Part shown: positions 12,424-14,509 of the stretch, one piece after another
How positions within the stretch are numbered: position 1 is the first letter of the stretch
Layout: each line of letters begins with the position of its first letter
Source: Leptospira ellisii
GTDB taxonomy: Bacteria > Spirochaetota > Leptospiria > Leptospirales > Leptospiraceae
NCBI RefSeq assembly: GCF_002811955.1
Contig: NZ_NPEF01000090.1
Location: forward strand, 1-14,509
Direction of reading: 5' to 3'
DNA: 14,509 nucleotides
Position numbers and translations under genes: made by a program
Notes under the pieces: generated by a model
What the model was told of the DNA's origin: nothing
Databases searched by the model: none
Seen by the model: the letters and a program-made list of their open reading frames with translations, nothing else

Positions 12424-14509
12424 ATGAATTTTTTTATGCGGAAAAAAAACGATCTGTGTCGAAACGTCTGCTACTTTTTCCTGCCATTGTTTTCCCTTTT
12501 TTTCCTTCCGTCCTGCGCGGCCTGGCCCGTCTTTACGGGCGCGGCGGGTTTGACCGCGGGAAAACAGGGGGGAGGAGTCGGAGACGCACTTATGTTGCTT
12601 TTACTCGGCGGTTCGCGACCGGCGGAATTGGATCGGATCGAAATTTCGGCCCCGTCGGACAACCTGGCCCGCGGAACGACGCTTGATCTGAAAGCCACCG
12701 CGATTTATAAGGACGACACGCACAAAGACATCACTTCGGACGCGTCCTGGTCCTCTCGGGATCAGAATATTCTCCGTGTTATCACGCACGCGCAGATCAA
12801 GGGTATGAATTTGGGTTCGGGCAATGTCGGTATCTCGTTCGAATCCAAAGACGCCGAAGCTACGTTAACCGTAACTGCTGCGGCTCTTTCCGGTCTTTCG
12901 ATCACCTGTATCAACCAAGGTACGGTTTTGCCTGCGGGTACCGATCGTCAATGCAAACTAGAAGGAATCTTTTCGGACGGATCCGTTCAGACTCTCACAA
13001 ATGATCCGGACGCCGTCTGGAATACGACGCAGGTTTCCGTCGTTTCGATCGATTCCAACGGCTTAGCGAACGGAGTGGCTCCGGGTACGGCCAATATCAC
13101 CGCTTCCTACCACGGTAAAAACGCGAGTTTGGCGGTTACGGTCAGCGGGGCCACTCTTTCCTCCATCGAAGTAACGCCCGTCAACGGGTCGTATCCGCTC
13201 GGTAAAACACATCAATACGTGGCGACCGGTATCTACAGCGATCAAAGCAATCAGGATCTTACCACACAGGTTTCCTGGGCCTCTTTGAATACGGGGGTCG
13301 CCACGGTTTCCAACGCGACCGGTTCGAAGGGGTTCGTTTCCACGCAAGGCACGGGAAATGCGACGATCACAGCCACCTTAGGCGCGGTGAACGGACAAGC
13401 CACGTTAACCGTAACATCCGCGATTCTCACCAGTATTTCTATCACGCCGGCTAATCCGAGCGTCGCTAAGGGTAGAACTTTGAATTTGACCGCCACCGGA
13501 GTTTTTTCGGACGGATCCGTAGCGAACATCACGAATCAAGTCACCTGGTCGAGCGCGACTCCCGCAGTAGCGACGGTGGATAACTCCGTCGGTTCGGAAG
13601 GGAAAGTCGGCGGAGTCGCCGCCGGCGCGACCAACATCACCGCCGGAATCGGAGGAGTGGACTCCACCGTTTCCCTTCAAGTGACGGACGCGGTTCTGGA
13701 TTCGATTCAGGTGATCGCCGATCAGACTTCGATCGCGCGGGGCACCTCCACCTTCCTTCAGGCCATCGGCGTATATTCGGACGGAACCTCGCAAAACGTC
13801 AGCGATCAGGTCGCGTGGTCTTCCTCGAACGCCTCCGTTCTGCAGATCGCCAATTTGAATTCGGTTCCGAAACGGGAAGTTCAATCCCCAGATACGGGTT
13901 CGCTCGGCACTGCGAGAATCACGGCCACGTTGGAGGCGGTCGATTCCTATGCGGATATTTCCGTGACCGCGGCCACGTTAGTTTCCATCGAGGTTTCGCC
14001 TACGAATCCTTCCGTTCCCGCGGGGCTTACTAAATCCTTCACCGCGACGGGGGTTTATACCGACGCGAGCACGCAGGATCTCACCTCCCAAGTCACATGG
14101 AGCTCCTCCGATACGAGTAGGGCGACGATCTCCAATTCCAACGGGTACAAAGGGGACGCGACGGGAATCGCCACGGGAACCACGGACATCACGGCCGCCT
14201 TGGGAGGAATTTCGTCTAACGCGTCAACTTTGACCGTCACGAACGCGGTATTGAATTCGATCGACATCACCCCCGCTTTACCCAGCATCGCCACCGGCAG
14301 AAACATCCATCTGACCGCGACGGGAACGTATTCGGACGGCAGTTCGCAGAATCTGACGACGTCCGTCGCTTGGACGAGCGACGATACTTCGATCGCGTCC
14401 GTGGACAACGCGTCCGGACGGGAAGGGGTCGCATCCGGCGTTTCACAGGGGAACGTTCCGATCCGCGCCTCTCTCGGCGGAGTCAACGCTGCAATTACGC
14501 TTAACGTGA
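12424..14509 (+). CDS. Lig-like lipoprotein with tandem Big (bacterial Ig-like) domains, 3' end beyond the window
   Basis: An uninterrupted frame of 695 codons runs to the window edge, checked line by line. The start at 12424 has GGAG eight bases upstream; an in-frame ATG at 12379 lacks a ribosome-binding site and would precede the signal sequence awkwardly. MNFFMRKKND is followed by a hydrophobic core (17-29) and a lipobox LPSC with the lipidated Cys at 31. The next text, AWPVFTGAAGLTAGKQGGG, closely recalls the start of mature LigB. Seven Ig-like domains follow, starting at about residues 69, 155, 245, 335, 425, 519 and 610; each has a (T/S)I.(V/I)TP-like first strand, a G.(Y/F)SDG(S) turn, a central (T/S)W(S/N)S and a final TLTVT strand. 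Lig proteins are surface adhesins binding host matrix and complement regulators. Identity to known Lig proteins looks moderate, so it may be LigB or a separate paralogue; the C-terminus is not seen. Confidence 0.9.
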   Translation, partial: MNFFMRKKNDLCRNVCYFFLPLFSLFFLPSCAAWPVFTGAAGLTAGKQGGGVGDALMLLLLGGSRPAELDRIEISAPSDNLARGTTLDLKATAIYKDDTHKDITSDASWSSRDQNILRVITHAQIKGMNLGSGNVGISFESKDAEATLTVTAAALSGLSITCINQGTVLPAGTDRQCKLEGIFSDGSVQTLTNDPDAVWNTTQVSVVSIDSNGLANGVAPGTANITASYHGKNASLAVTVSGATLSSIEVTPVNGSYPLGKTHQYVATGIYSDQSNQDLTTQVSWASLNTGVATVSNATGSKGFVSTQGTGNATITATLGAVNGQATLTVTSAILTSISITPANPSVAKGRTLNLTATGVFSDGSVANITNQVTWSSATPAVATVDNSVGSEGKVGGVAAGATNITAGIGGVDSTVSLQVTDAVLDSIQVIADQTSIARGTSTFLQAIGVYSDGTSQNVSDQVAWSSSNASVLQIANLNSVPKREVQSPDTGSLGTARITATLEAVDSYADISVTAATLVSIEVSPTNPSVPAGLTKSFTATGVYTDASTQDLTSQVTWSSSDTSRATISNSNGYKGDATGIATGTTDITAALGGISSNASTLTVTNAVLNSIDITPALPSIATGRNIHLTATGTYSDGSSQNLTTSVAWTSDDTSIASVDNASGREGVASGVSQGNVPIRASLGGVNAAITLNV
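12628..14509 (+). repeat. Tandem array of ~270-base Big-domain repeats
   Basis: Units begin near 12628, 12886, 13156, 13426, 13696, 13978 and 14251. The DNA has diverged between units but keeps short identical tracts: TTTTCGGACGGATCCGT occurs at 12970-12986 and again at 13504-13520, and ACGTTAACCGTAAC at 12862-12875 and 13402-13415. The fifth unit is slightly longer because of extra residues (NLNSVPKREVQSPDTGS, from about residue 479). The last unit reaches the window edge nearly complete. Confidence 0.85.

Noticed and set aside
12375..12686. 103-codon plus-strand frame starting before the Lig-like gene
   Set aside because: Different register from the Lig frame, Arg/Gly-rich after a few codons; the Lig frame has lipobox and repeated domains.
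13405..14486. Long minus-strand frames (159 and 143 codons) opposite the Big-domain repeats
   Set aside because: Repeats with regular codon use give recurring antisense open frames; no start signals or recognisable domains.
12628..14509. Regularly spaced repeats considered as a CRISPR array or satellite DNA
   Set aside because: The period of about 270 bases matches whole Big domains in one open frame; units are diverged in DNA and conserved in protein.

Overview
The window most likely comes from a Leptospira chromosome. The strongest clue is the 3'-terminal open reading frame, a lipoprotein with tandem Big (bacterial Ig-like) domains. Its N-terminus resembles the leptospiral Lig proteins (an AWPVFTGAAGLTAGKQGGG-type start after a spirochaete-style lipobox, then consecutive ~90-residue domains in the same order as LigB as I remember it). 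The base composition looks more GC-rich than L. interrogans, so I infer one of the higher-GC species; I did not compute this. No tRNA, rRNA, IS element or CRISPR array was seen.

Layout. (1) 1-4097, all on the minus strand: a tight operon read right to left as HAMP/PP2C-type (SpoIIE-like) phosphatase, membrane-anchored TPR protein, secreted/membrane protein of unknown function, and the first 52 codons of a likely STAS anti-sigma-factor antagonist that runs off the left edge. Phosphatase plus STAS suggests a partner-switching signalling module. (2) 4200-9065, minus: a translationally coupled export operon, DUF2892 (YgaP-type) small membrane protein, then TolC-family outer-membrane protein, then RND permease, with no periplasmic adaptor between them. 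(3) 9066-9589: CsoR/RcnR/DUF156-family regulator with its own promoter. Two identical-arm palindromes (ATACCC-N4-GGGTAT) lie in the export-operon promoter, and a compressed variant overlaps the regulator's own -10 box. (4) 9625-11017: divergent TetR-family regulator and nitroreductase sharing a control region with a perfect 7-2-7 palindrome. (5) 11061-11982, plus: a small secreted protein of unknown function and a MarR-family regulator. (6) 11983-12423: an AT-rich non-coding block with AT-only hairpins, a plausible promoter and a long leader. (7) 12424-14509, plus: the Lig-like protein, open at the right edge with seven Big domains visible.

How the parts may work together. The DUF156 regulator, its operators and the DUF2892-TolC-RND operon look like a self-contained inducible efflux circuit. 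The regulator has Cys35 and Cys64 but Tyr60 where copper-sensing CsoR has His. With a DUF2892 protein next to it, a sulfur-species or non-copper signal is possible. The TetR/nitroreductase pair resembles an electrophile-response switch. The Lig-like gene has a long predicted leader in which the ribosome-binding site can pair with upstream sequence, as has been reported for temperature-controlled lig genes.
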